Shown: positions 53,766 through 62,109 of the stretch, piece by piece
How the letters are laid out: each line of letters begins with the position of its first letter
Position numbering within the stretch: the stretch's first letter is position 1
Assembly (NCBI GenBank): GCA_965224765.1
Contig: CBDDAC010000025.1
Coordinates: 1 to 64,000 of the forward strand
DNA: 64,000 nt
Reading direction: 5' to 3'
Origin: CAZDBA01 sp965224765
Lineage (GTDB): Bacteria > Planctomycetota > Planctomycetia > Pirellulales > Pirellulaceae
Made by a program: the position numbers and the translations under genes
The notes under the pieces: model-generated
Seen by the model: the letters and a program-made list of their open reading frames with translations, nothing else
Told to the model about the DNA's origin: nothing
The model's database searches: none

Positions 53766-54485
53766 ATGAATCGAATCAAGATTGGCCCTCTGGCCACGGC
53801 GACTTGCGACACTAAGGCTCCTGCTCTTGATTTTTCCAAGCACTCGTTTGCTTCAACAACTGATCCGACCCTTTTCGTGCCGATGCACTATGAGGCGGGT
53901 TATTCGTATCCATTGATTGTTTGGATGCATTCAGATGGCGACGACCGAAATCAGTTGTCACGCGTGATGCCAGAACTCAGCATGAGAAATTATGTTGGCG
54001 TTGGTCCACAAGCCTATTCAGGTAATGAATCACGTGGGTTTTACTGGGAGCAAACATCAACCAGTATTAATCATTCGATTCAAAGTGTGTGCGACGCGAT
54101 TGATTACGCCCGAATGAATATGAATATCAACACAGAGCGAGTTTTCCTTGCCGGTTATGGAGCAGGTGGGACGATGGCGTATCGAGTTGGCCTTGAGATT
54201 CCAGAAGTTGTCTCGGGAGTTGTTTCGCTTAATGGTCCGATGCCAGGCGACTTGACCCCACTTCGTGACTGGATGCGTTGCCGCGAGTTGCCTTTGTTTT
54301 GGGGGCACTGTCGCAAATCTCTTGAGTTCAGTGAGGATAAACTTTGTGCTCAGCTCAAGTTGCTACACGTTGCCGGGTTTTCCGTAACGTTGAGGCAGTA
54401 TCCGAACGGCGATGAATTGCCGACACAAATGTTGAGTGATCTAGATCGTTGGATCATGGAAACGATAAAAAGCGTTGTAATCTGA
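53766..54485 (+). CDS. Esterase-like alpha/beta-hydrolase protein lacking the catalytic serine
   Basis: I take ATG 53766 (239 residues), since the frame upstream to 53673 has only a TTG and no family-like sequence. The fold is esterase D/PHB-depolymerase-like (YPLIVWMHSDGDDRNQLSRV, INTERVFLAGYGAGGTMAYR). The nucleophile elbow GxSxG reads G-Y-G-A-G, so the serine is Gly 132. Where the catalytic His would be expected, in a Y-P-x-x-H-E-like motif, it reads YPNGDEL (Asp). It is therefore probably not an active serine hydrolase. A binding or regulatory role is possible, but nothing around it gives a clue. Confidence 0.7.
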   Translation: MNRIKIGPLATATCDTKAPALDFSKHSFASTTDPTLFVPMHYEAGYSYPLIVWMHSDGDDRNQLSRVMPELSMRNYVGVGPQAYSGNESRGFYWEQTSTSINHSIQSVCDAIDYARMNMNINTERVFLAGYGAGGTMAYRVGLEIPEVVSGVVSLNGPMPGDLTPLRDWMRCRELPLFWGHCRKSLEFSEDKLCAQLKLLHVAGFSVTLRQYPNGDELPTQMLSDLDRWIMETIKSVVI

Positions 54486-54594
54486 CGCGTTTTTCAATCC
54501 GCGTAGCGATTGTTTCGCCGCAGGGGCACGTTCCTGCAATTGCACGGCTCTTTCTTTGCTTTATCGCAAATCTCGCCTAGTACCTTCGCCCGTC

Positions 54595-54670
54595 TTCGAG
54601 TGGCGGGCCGAGAACATCAGATACACCGTTTTTCTTAGCCTTGTTACCACGTCAATTCAAAACAGTCCGG
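54595..54670 (+). repeat. Intergenic module B, copy 2
   Basis: TGGCGGGCCGAGAACATCAG then a closely matching tail; copy 1 at 50472-50546. Confidence 0.75.
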
Positions 54671-54686
54671 GTATTTGCCCCAAGTT

Positions 54687-54768
54687 CCACGTTTGAGAGG
54701 AACAAGAATTGTTTCGGCAGGAGCCTCAACCACCTCCCGTAACAGGCAAGAACCTCGTCGACGGGTGA
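54687..54768 (+). repeat. Intergenic module A, copy 2 (contains dispersed repeat copy 10 at 54711-54738)
   Basis: CCACGTTTGAGAGGAACAAG followed by the hairpin element, here with a three-base insertion (CAACCACCTCCC), then AACAGGCAAGAACCTCG to GACGGGTG. Confidence 0.75.
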
Positions 54769-54948
54769 GGTAGGACCAAGCATGTTGGAGTCATGCCATC
54801 TGAAACGACTAGATCAAATGCTGTCATCATTCAGGATGGTTTTGGAAAATGCGAAAATCGCGATCAGTATCTCTTCTTGCATCGGTGCTTCGGTTTCGCT
54901 AAAAGTATCCACCCCCAATCGAATCATTTCCAAGGATTCTGGTGAAGT

Positions 54949-55464
54949 ATGAATAATTCGCACCTAAACTCGTCGACGCAATGTGACTTGGCTGATGTGA
55001 GCCAGTTGATTGACAAAGTCCTTTACAAACTTCACCCCGAGATAGAAAGTAGTAAAGTCAATGTGGAGACGGATGTTGCTGAACTCGTCGCTCCCATAGA
55101 CTCTGGCACGATTGAAGCGGCGATCAAGAATCTGATTCAACACGCGCTGAACGTTCTGCCACAGGGCGGTGAGATTTCGGTGACTTTGATCGACGGAAAC
55201 TATCAATGGGAGTTGGAAGTCGCTGACTCCTCGACCACGTTTGCATCCAATTCCTCTTTTTCACCGCTTGTTGACAATCCAAATCATCTACCTCGAGTTT
55301 TGCCTCAGGTGATCGATCAATTTTTGGTGGATGCTCATCGTTTGGCTCTTCGCCATGGTGGACAGATTCAATCCTGGGATTGTCCACAGGGAGGGATGGC
55401 CAACGTATTGGTCATTCCCAAACAAAATGCAGCGATTGGCGACACTGTTCGTCGAGCGGCATAG
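54949..55464 (+). CDS. HATPase-like protein upstream of fliF
   Basis: 171 residues with features of a histidine-kinase-type ATPase domain only: an N-box-like helix (IEAAIKNLIQHALNVLPQGG), strands EISVTLI and ELEVADS, and a C-terminal ALRHGGQIQSWDCPQGGMAN resembling the last part of the fold (GG-x-I...G-x-x-x-x-x-x-P). The G1 motif (DxGxG) reads ADSSTTF and is degenerate, and no phosphoacceptor His domain is present. It may bind nucleotide weakly or serve as an anti-sigma or partner-type regulator. It precedes fliF by 24 bases on the same strand, so a role tied to the flagellum is likely. Confidence 0.6.
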   Translation: MNNSHLNSSTQCDLADVSQLIDKVLYKLHPEIESSKVNVETDVAELVAPIDSGTIEAAIKNLIQHALNVLPQGGEISVTLIDGNYQWELEVADSSTTFASNSSFSPLVDNPNHLPRVLPQVIDQFLVDAHRLALRHGGQIQSWDCPQGGMANVLVIPKQNAAIGDTVRRAA

Positions 55465-55488
55465 GCCAGGCTTAGCGCGAAAGAGATC

Positions 55489-56967
55489 ATGGAATCGACC
55501 CAAGCCAATAGTCAGGTTGCCGCATTGTTGAGTTCGCCACGAAGTCGTTGGCAGATTATCATCGTTGCCGCGATTTTGGTCGTTGGAGCGGTCGTTTGGC
55601 TCAGCATGCCTCAAGTGGTTGAAACCTGCGAATTGATTGAAGGATACAAATTACGTAAGAATGAACTGCAGAGGATTCAGGTTGCGCTGAGCAAGGCACG
55701 ACTGAACGATTTTGAAATCGTCGAAAACAGTATTTTGGTGCCCAAGAGCGAACGAAGTGTCTACCTTCAAGCGGTGGCAGATAATAACGCCTTGCCAGAG
55801 GGGCTCGCTTCCAAGGAGGACGACTCGCAAAACTTTGCGCCGTTTCTGTCTCGCATTCAACAAGAGCAGGCTCTGCAAGCAGAAAAGAAAAAGCAAATCA
55901 CCGGAATGGTGGAAAGGCTGCCCTTTGTGGAGCAAGCCTGGTTTGAGATGGATCGTGCCAAATCGCGAAGTTCCTTTCATGAGGACGAGCAAACCGCGGT
56001 AATCATGATTCAACCAGCCGATGAACTGAGTTTGGAATCCTTGCAGGTTGAATCAATTCGTGATTTGATCACGGGAGCAATCGCAGGCATCGATCGAGAG
56101 TCGATTGTCGTTAACGATCTAAATAGCGGAGTATCGTTTCAGAACGGAAATGATGAGCAATCGATGGTTGGGCAGCAACGTACAACCACTCCGGCTCTGA
56201 GTGCGTCCCATCGGGTCAATCAACAACTTAGATATGAAAAAGCAATCCGAGAGGCTCTCAGCGACTTTGAAGGAATCGAAGTCAAAGTGACTGTCGAGAC
56301 GATTGAGATTACGGCAAAAAAGGTTGACCTACACGCAAGCAAATCTCCGGTCAGGCCTAACGTCATTCAAATTGGAACGAATGGACATGCTGAGCTGAGC
56401 GAGAGTCAATTGGCCAAGACTAATTTGCAGACGAGGCTTGTTGAGGCCGTGGTTGCCGAAGTCGAAATCGCAGAACATCTATTGCCTAAACGGGTGTCTC
56501 CGATGGTTCGATCTGTTGGCCCGGCTCGGATGGATGCGTATCAGTCGAAAGTTGATGAGTTCAAGTCTGATATCATTCAACGAATTCTCGAGCTTCTTCC
56601 AAAGTCAGGATCAGCCAACGCCGAACCCGTTGTCAACGTGAGGGTGATCAAGGAGCCGGCTGACCAAACAGCTAATGTGCCTCCGTTCGTCTGGCTTGAG
56701 AAAACGTTGGAGCCTGTTGGAGGACCCTGGGGCGGAGGCGCTATTTTGCTATTGGGCGTGATGATTATCACCTACGTCTTTTCTGGCTCGAAGAAATCAA
56801 CGCCTGAACATGTGCCTGTTTCGATTCACTCTGAAGAAAATGAGTGTGAAACCGAAGCACCAGCCGGTGATGAGCAATCGATTAAGAACGAAATTAGCAA
56901 GCTGCTAAAAGAAGATCCAGAGGCGGCCGCGAAGGTCATCAAACGCTGGATTCGCAATGCCGCTTAA
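55489..56967 (+). CDS. fliF: Flagellar M-ring protein FliF
   Basis: 492 residues: N-terminal membrane helix (WQIIIVAAILVVGAVVWL), RBM1/RBM2-like periplasmic domains with QVALSKARLNDFEIVENSIL, GLASKEDDSQNFAPFLSRIQ and VERLPFVEQAWFEMDRAKSR, then IRDLITGAIAGIDRESIVV. A large periplasmic collar follows, then the C-terminal helix (GGGAILLLGVMIITYVFS) and an acidic tail ending ISKLLKEDPEAAAKVIKRW, the usual FliG-binding end. FliF rings form the base of the flagellar motor. It heads the export-gene cluster after a HATPase-like gene. fliG, fliH and fliI are not in the window. Confidence 0.85.
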   Translation: MESTQANSQVAALLSSPRSRWQIIIVAAILVVGAVVWLSMPQVVETCELIEGYKLRKNELQRIQVALSKARLNDFEIVENSILVPKSERSVYLQAVADNNALPEGLASKEDDSQNFAPFLSRIQQEQALQAEKKKQITGMVERLPFVEQAWFEMDRAKSRSSFHEDEQTAVIMIQPADELSLESLQVESIRDLITGAIAGIDRESIVVNDLNSGVSFQNGNDEQSMVGQQRTTTPALSASHRVNQQLRYEKAIREALSDFEGIEVKVTVETIEITAKKVDLHASKSPVRPNVIQIGTNGHAELSESQLAKTNLQTRLVEAVVAEVEIAEHLLPKRVSPMVRSVGPARMDAYQSKVDEFKSDIIQRILELLPKSGSANAEPVVNVRVIKEPADQTANVPPFVWLEKTLEPVGGPWGGGAILLLGVMIITYVFSGSKKSTPEHVPVSIHSEENECETEAPAGDEQSIKNEISKLLKEDPEAAAKVIKRWIRNAA

Positions 56968-57173
56968 GTCGCGTCGCTGAATTGATAGGGCCATGATTCG
57001 CCCAGAAAAGAAACGCAAACAGTCGTCATTAGACGACCTTCCGCTAGCGGGCTCGTATTTCACGCATTGCCCTTGAAGCTCTTCAGGAATTCCGCCACAA
57101 GTACCCCTCAAAGTATCGAGGCAAGAAGCCCATACGGGTACTTATCCTTTTATCGTCGCATGGATGCGTATTG

Positions 57174-57980
57174 ATGAAGCCAATTTCAAAAATCCTGATT
57201 TTATTTTTCGGTGTTGCTGCGCTGATGGTTTCATCGACCATGGCGCAACGTGCTGATGGATGGGTGCAAGAGAACTGGCAGAGAGTTTCAGGCGAAGTTG
57301 ATAAATTTCAAGGTCAGTTCCCAGGTCAAACTCAGGCAACCTCTCATACTCCTGGAGTCACCGGCGGTAGCCCTGTTCGGCACGCAGACCATCAAACCGC
57401 GATGCCAGTGCACGACATCGCAACGGCTGGAGCTGCAAATTTGATTGAGGAAGGCTCGGGTACGCCAGGAAACTCGGCCGCATGGCAAGAAGAAATAAAA
57501 GGGCAGTTGCAAGATGTTAACTGGCCCAAAGTCTTAGGTAGTCTGGCGATGGTCGTAGGTGGCTATCTGGGATTTGTTTGGTTGATGCGAAAGACGAACC
57601 CAAAATCGAATGCAGGGCTTCCTTCGGAAGTGTTCGAGTTGATTGGAACAACAAGGCTCAACGCGAAACAAACGCTTCAGTTGGTGCGATTGGGAAGCAA
57701 GTTACTTTTGTTGGTGCATGGCGAGGAAGGCACACACCCAATCGGAGAGATCACGGATCCCGAAGAGGTGGAGTACCTGACCGATGTCTGCAACACTCGC
57801 CTGTCACGTTCAAGGCCGACCGCTCGTCCCAATCGTTCGTCACGAGGAAGTGCTGGGTTTCGAACTGCATTGAGTCGTGCCAATCAAGAAGGTGAGACAA
57901 CCGAAGCTGCAATGGATAAAGTTATCCGCAAACTCTCTGAGTTAGCAGGCAAATCAAGTCGAACTGATTATGAGGCTTGA
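57174..57980 (+). CDS. fliO: Flagellar biosynthetic protein FliO
   Basis: 268 residues: signal-like first helix (ILILFFGVAALMVSSTMA), a periplasmic Gln/Gly/Ala-rich linker, a membrane helix (VLGSLAMVVGGYLGFVWLM), then a cytoplasmic FliO domain with EVFELIGTTRLNAKQTLQLV, LGSKLLLLVHGEEG and HPIGEITDPEEVEYLTDVC. FliO helps assemble the FliP pore. ATG 57174 follows a TTG at 57171. A 200-base spacer separates it from fliF; a 27-codon frame from 56993 there is not convincing. It overlaps or abuts fliP. Confidence 0.85.
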   Translation: MKPISKILILFFGVAALMVSSTMAQRADGWVQENWQRVSGEVDKFQGQFPGQTQATSHTPGVTGGSPVRHADHQTAMPVHDIATAGAANLIEEGSGTPGNSAAWQEEIKGQLQDVNWPKVLGSLAMVVGGYLGFVWLMRKTNPKSNAGLPSEVFELIGTTRLNAKQTLQLVRLGSKLLLLVHGEEGTHPIGEITDPEEVEYLTDVCNTRLSRSRPTARPNRSSRGSAGFRTALSRANQEGETTEAAMDKVIRKLSELAGKSSRTDYEA

Positions 57981-57988
57981 TTCTGTCC

Positions 57989-58972
57989 ATGTACCGATTT
58001 CAACCACCAATGATAATTTTTCTCGCAGCATTTTTGCTGGCCGGAATGACTGGATCGGAATCGATTCAAGGTCAGCAGATGCCGACCTTGAACAATCCTT
58101 CGAGTGCATCGTTCGAATCTCCCTTGGCTGATGCTCCAAATCAGCAGGCACCTGCGGAAAAAATCAGTGAATGGCCGTCCAAGGTTGCTGAACAAATTGA
58201 TGAAGGTGCTGGAATGGCGTCTTCGGTGCCGAATCCGGATGATGTGATTTCTGGGTTGGTTTCTAAAGGGGTGGACTCGGTCTCGTCTCGAGACGGAACG
58301 GCGACCACGTTTAAGGCTGCATTGATTTTTGGGGCCTTGAGTTTGGCGCCGGCGATTCTGTTGATGACCACTTGCTACATTCGAATTGTCGTGGTGCTTG
58401 GTTTGCTGCGACAGGCATTTGGGGCTCAGCAACTTCCACCGACTCAGGTTCTGACAGCGCTTTCCGTTTTTATCACCATTCTTGTGATGGCTCCTGTTTG
58501 GAATCAGGTCAAGACGGACGCAATTGATCCCTACACCGCAAAAGGCAGCGAAATGACTTGGGACGAAGCTTGGACTGCAGGGGTCCGGCCCGTTAAAGAT
58601 TTTATGAGTCAGCAGATCGAGCGAGCAGGCAATCAAGAAGCGGTTGCTATTTTCTATAAGTATGCACCCAAGGGTATTTCGCCGGGGCAGCAAGTGGCTC
58701 CTCCGAAAAGCTACTCGGAAGTTCCCTTGAATGTCATCCTGCCGGCGTTCGTTTTGAGTGAACTCAAAGTAGCATTTTTGCTTGGATTTCAAATTTACTT
58801 GCCCTTCCTGGTTTTGGATTTGGTCGTTTCGTCCGTGACCGTTTCGATGGGGATGCTGATGTTGCCGCCCACCATGGTCAGTTTTCCGCTCAAGCTGATT
58901 TTGTTTGTCATGGTTGATGGTTGGAATTTGGTCGTTGGCATGTTGTTACAGAGTTTTGGTTCGTTTGGTTGA
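57989..58972 (+). CDS. fliP: Flagellar biosynthetic protein FliP
   Basis: About 327 residues. A cleavable leader (MIIFLAAFLLAGMTGSE) and a long linker precede the FliP core: TTCYIRIVVVLGLLRQAFGA, QLPPTQVLTALSVFITILVM, ILPAFVLSELKVAFLLGFQI, YLPFLVLDLVVSSVTVSMGM and LPPTMVSFPLKLILFVMVDG. FliP is the main subunit of the export gate. A TTG at 57977 inside the fliO end is an alternative start; ATG 57989 is more usual. It is followed after 14 bases by fliQ. Confidence 0.95.
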   Translation: MYRFQPPMIIFLAAFLLAGMTGSESIQGQQMPTLNNPSSASFESPLADAPNQQAPAEKISEWPSKVAEQIDEGAGMASSVPNPDDVISGLVSKGVDSVSSRDGTATTFKAALIFGALSLAPAILLMTTCYIRIVVVLGLLRQAFGAQQLPPTQVLTALSVFITILVMAPVWNQVKTDAIDPYTAKGSEMTWDEAWTAGVRPVKDFMSQQIERAGNQEAVAIFYKYAPKGISPGQQVAPPKSYSEVPLNVILPAFVLSELKVAFLLGFQIYLPFLVLDLVVSSVTVSMGMLMLPPTMVSFPLKLILFVMVDGWNLVVGMLLQSFGSFG

Positions 58973-58986
58973 TGACTAGGAGTACA

Positions 58987-59298
58987 ATGATGGAAGCACA
59001 AGATGCCGTTGATTGGGGCCGTGAAGCGATCACAACTGGACTCTGGATCGCAGGGCCAATTCTGATTTCCGGTTTGGTGATCGGTTTGATTGTTGGAATC
59101 TTGCAGGCGATGACGCAGGTGCAGGATCAAACCGTTGCGTTCACGCCAAAGATTATTTTAATGATTGTGGTTCTGGGACTTTGTCTACCTTGGCTTGCCG
59201 GACAAATGGTTGAATACAGCAAGCAGCAACTTGGCACGGTGCCTGACCAGATCAATACTGCAAACGTCGAATGGAGTTCTGATACTCAATGGCGTTAG
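58987..59298 (+). CDS. fliQ: Flagellar biosynthetic protein FliQ
   Basis: The start is ATG 58987, since the upstream in-frame part is the tail of fliP in another frame. 103 residues with two membrane helices and the typical core AVDWGREAITTGLWIAGPIL, LVIGLIVGILQAMTQVQDQT and VAFTPKIILMIVVL, slightly extended at the C terminus (NTANVEWSSDTQWR). FliQ joins FliP and FliR in the export gate. Its last ten bases overlap fliR. Confidence 0.95.
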   Translation: MMEAQDAVDWGREAITTGLWIAGPILISGLVIGLIVGILQAMTQVQDQTVAFTPKIILMIVVLGLCLPWLAGQMVEYSKQQLGTVPDQINTANVEWSSDTQWR

Positions 59299-60068
59299 CG
59301 ATCGGTGCATTCCTGGTTTTCGTCCGGATTCTCGCCAGTGTTTTGACGGCTCCGCTGCTTAGTCATGCTCGTGTTCCATTCCTGTTTCGGGTTGGATTGG
59401 CGGGCATGCTTACTTTGGTTACCGTTCCCATTTTGATGCAGAATGCGTCATTCGCTGACGTAAGCAAGCTGGATTTGTTTACGTCTGTGTTTAACGAAGC
59501 GTTGATTGGTGCCACGATTGGGTTGGGAGTGATGATTTTGATCTCCGCAGCTCAAGTTGCTGGGCAGGTCATCGGGCAATTGGCAGGGATAAACTTGACC
59601 GACCCCATTGGAGGGGAGAACGCCAATATGGGTGGAGTGATGGCCAGTTTTTTCAATATGTTGTCACTTGCGGTTTTCGCCATGATGGGTGGACCGGAGA
59701 TGATGGTCACGGCGGTGCTCGACACTTTTCAACAGGTTCCACTAGGGCAGTTGGTCGTGCAGAGAGAGTTGTTGGAGTTGATGGGGACTTTACTCGGGCA
59801 AAGTTTAAGCTTGGCGGTCAGGGCAGTTGGTCCTGCGATTGCCGCGTTATTGATTTCAACGCTGACCTTGGGATTTATCAATCGCACGATGCCGCAATTG
59901 AATATGTTGCAGTTCGGATTGAATGCCAATTTGGTTGTCTTGTGGTTGGCGGTGTTTTTGACTTTGGGCGGCTGCGTCTGGTTGTTTGTGGATGATATTC
60001 AATCGGCCGTTGACCATGTACGCGTAGCGCTAACCCACCAGCAGAACGCGAGTCTACATGTTCCGTGA
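59289..60068 (+). CDS. fliR: Flagellar biosynthetic protein FliR
   Basis: 259 residues with six helices: FLVFVRILASVLTAPLL, FRVGLAGMLTLVTVPILM, EALIGATIGLGVMILISAAQ, GQVIGQLAGINLTDPIGGEN and AVRAVGPAIAALLISTLTLG. This is the FliR/SpaR/HrcT signature around VAGQVIGQLAG. The gene overlaps fliQ at the start (59289-59298) and flhB at the end, so the three are tightly coupled. Confidence 0.93.
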   Translation: MALAIGAFLVFVRILASVLTAPLLSHARVPFLFRVGLAGMLTLVTVPILMQNASFADVSKLDLFTSVFNEALIGATIGLGVMILISAAQVAGQVIGQLAGINLTDPIGGENANMGGVMASFFNMLSLAVFAMMGGPEMMVTAVLDTFQQVPLGQLVVQRELLELMGTLLGQSLSLAVRAVGPAIAALLISTLTLGFINRTMPQLNMLQFGLNANLVVLWLAVFLTLGGCVWLFVDDIQSAVDHVRVALTHQQNASLHVP

Positions 60069-60822
60069 TGATTCAGATGCTCGACATCCCGCGACGCCAG
60101 CTCGGCTGCAGACGGCCCGCGAGGACGGTGATGTCGCTGTCAGCCAACAATTGTCAGGCGCCATCCAATTGTTGGGTGTATTGGTTCTGGCCTCGGTTTT
60201 TCTTGGACAGATTTCTGGAAGCCTGCGTTCGTTTACTCATTCCATCTGGTCAGGGGCGAGCACGTCATTGGCCGAGGTTGATGCGGGGAGTTTGGTATGG
60301 GAAGCAGTCAGAACGGTCGGTTTTGCCGCCTTGCCTTTGATTGGATTACTGTTTGCTGTCTCAGTGCTATCCCATCTGGCTCAGACTGGTCCTATGTTTT
60401 TGCCACATCGAGTCAACTTGGACCCGACTCGACTTTCTCCACATCACTGGCTTCAGCGAGTATTTTCCTGGTCGCATTTGATGGCGGCGATGATGGATTT
60501 GCCGAAGCTCATTGTCGTTATTGGTGCCGCAGGCCTGACTAGCTACTGGAATTGGCGAGCGATCGTGGCCTTGGGAGCCAGTACGATGGGTGACTTTGCT
60601 AGCCAGACTCTGGGGCTGATCTTAAAGATTGGATTTCAAACCGCTTTGATCTTGTTCTTGTTTGGCGTGATTGATTATGGATTCCGTTGGTCAGCTCGCC
60701 AGCGACGATTGCAGATGTCCGATGAACAACTTCGCGAAGAGCTGCGAATGCAAAGTGGGAACTCGCAAACGACTGACCGCCGCCGTCGGCTTCATCGTGA
60801 TTTGACTTCGTCAAATAATTGA
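60058..60822 (+). CDS. flhB: FlhB-like export protein lacking the autocleavage domain
   Basis: 254 residues corresponding to the four-helix membrane half of FlhB: ATPARLQTAREDGDVAVSQQ, ALPLIGLLFAVSVLSHLAQT, NLDPTRLSPHHWLQRVFSW, LILFLFGVIDYGFRWSARQR and MSDEQLREELRMQSG. The protein stops just after the helix that normally leads into the NPTH autocleavage domain, and no NPTH appears in any frame before proB. Full-length FlhB is usually about 350-370 residues. The C-terminal part controls substrate switching between hook and filament. It may be encoded elsewhere, or this is a planctomycete variant. Confidence 0.85.
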   Translation: MFRDDSDARHPATPARLQTAREDGDVAVSQQLSGAIQLLGVLVLASVFLGQISGSLRSFTHSIWSGASTSLAEVDAGSLVWEAVRTVGFAALPLIGLLFAVSVLSHLAQTGPMFLPHRVNLDPTRLSPHHWLQRVFSWSHLMAAMMDLPKLIVVIGAAGLTSYWNWRAIVALGASTMGDFASQTLGLILKIGFQTALILFLFGVIDYGFRWSARQRRLQMSDEQLREELRMQSGNSQTTDRRRRLHRDLTSSNN

Positions 60823-60982
60823 ACTTTAATGACCGGCTTTCTTCAACCGCGTCCTTTGATCCCAATGCGGGCTCAAAGAGTTGTTTAGCCGATGATTGCA
60901 GATTCGGTTTCGTGATATGGCTCGGTTGAGTTTTGGCAAAGTGGATCAGGCATCAATAATGTTGCAGTCGAATTCCCGAGAG

Positions 60983-62083
60983 ATGTTGAATTTATCGAGA
61001 CGGATCGTCATTAAGATCGGTTCGGCGCTCTTGGTTGATCCAGTGACGCGCGGAGTGCGAACGCAATGGCTGGATGGTGTGGCAGCCGACGTTGCGATGT
61101 TGCGTGCGCAGGGAACCGAAGTGGTTTTGGTGTCTTCTGGGGCGATCGCGATCGGGCGTCATCGTTTGGACCTTCCCCATCGCGAGCTGACGTTGAAGGA
61201 GAGCCAGGCGGCGGCGGCAGTCGGACAAGTTCTATTGGCTCAAGCTTGGGGAAATGCCCTGGAGTCGATCGGGATAACCAGTGCCCAGGTGCTGGTGACT
61301 CTGGGGGATACCGAAGATCGTCGGCGTTACTTGAATGCCCGAGCAACCATGCAGAAGTTGCTGCAGCTTGGCATCGTGCCGATTGTCAACGAAAATGATA
61401 CGGTAGCTACAGATGAAATTCGTTATGGCGATAATGACCGACTGGCAGCTGGAGTTTCGCTTATGATATCTGCGGATCGAATGGTGCTGCTTTCCGATAT
61501 CGATGGACTCTATACCGCCGACCCTCAAGTGGACCCATCGGCGAGACATATACCGGGTGTGTCTGTGCTCAGCAAGGAAATTGAAGCAATGGCAGGTGAT
61601 TCGGCAAACGCACTTGCCAAAGGTGGGATGCGAACGAAGATTATGGCGGCTCGTACGGTGATGAGGGGCGGGTGTGCGATGGTGATTGCCAAAGGCAGCG
61701 TGTCTCGTCCAGTTTCTGCATTGATTGAGGGGGCGAAATGCACTTGGTTTTTTGCCACGGATACTCCACAAGCTGCCAGGAAACGTTGGATTGGCGGAAT
61801 GGCTCCCAGGGGAAACTTGTTGATCGACGAGGGGGCGTTGAGAGCACTTCGCGATGGTAATTCGCTTTTGCCAGCAGGGGTTGTCGAGGTGGAAGGGCGG
61901 TTTGAACGAGGGGATCCCGTTTCCATCATGTCATTGTCGCGAGAGATAATCGCGGTTGGATTGATTGGCTATTCTGATCGTGAGGCCGCAAAAATCGCCG
62001 GTTGCCAAAGTCGTGAGATTGAAAGTTTGTTAGGCTACTCCGGACAACAGGAAATGGCGCATCGAGATGACATGGCGTTGTAA
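60983..62083 (+). CDS. proB: Glutamate 5-kinase
   Basis: The start is uncertain; 60983 gives MLNLSRRIVIKIGSALLVDP directly, while in-frame ATGs at 60917 and 60959 would add 8-22 residues before the first strand. Amino-acid kinase motifs are present: IVIKIGSAL, VVLVSSGAIAIGRHRL, VPIVNENDTVATDEIRYGDN, RMVLLSDIDGLY and ALAKGGMRTKIMAARTVMRG. A C-terminal PUA domain (about 270-350) follows. The enzyme phosphorylates glutamate in the first step of proline synthesis. proA starts 26 bases downstream. Confidence 0.93.
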   Translation: MLNLSRRIVIKIGSALLVDPVTRGVRTQWLDGVAADVAMLRAQGTEVVLVSSGAIAIGRHRLDLPHRELTLKESQAAAAVGQVLLAQAWGNALESIGITSAQVLVTLGDTEDRRRYLNARATMQKLLQLGIVPIVNENDTVATDEIRYGDNDRLAAGVSLMISADRMVLLSDIDGLYTADPQVDPSARHIPGVSVLSKEIEAMAGDSANALAKGGMRTKIMAARTVMRGGCAMVIAKGSVSRPVSALIEGAKCTWFFATDTPQAARKRWIGGMAPRGNLLIDEGALRALRDGNSLLPAGVVEVEGRFERGDPVSIMSLSREIIAVGLIGYSDREAAKIAGCQSREIESLLGYSGQQEMAHRDDMAL

Positions 62084-62109
62084 CGAATTGATTGAGATGA
62101 ATTGAAGGC

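Larger units (their letters stand above)
54486..54948. other. Intergenic region with modules B and A
   Basis: 463 bases between the hydrolase-like gene and the HATPase-like gene. Apart from the two modules and the dispersed repeat copy it contains no gene or structure I can name. The promoter of the flagellar cluster probably lies in the last 150 bases. Confidence 0.45.

Noticed and set aside
56993..57076. A 27-codon Lys-rich frame between fliF and fliO
   Set aside because: It is too short, has no strong ribosome site and no similarity to a flagellar component.
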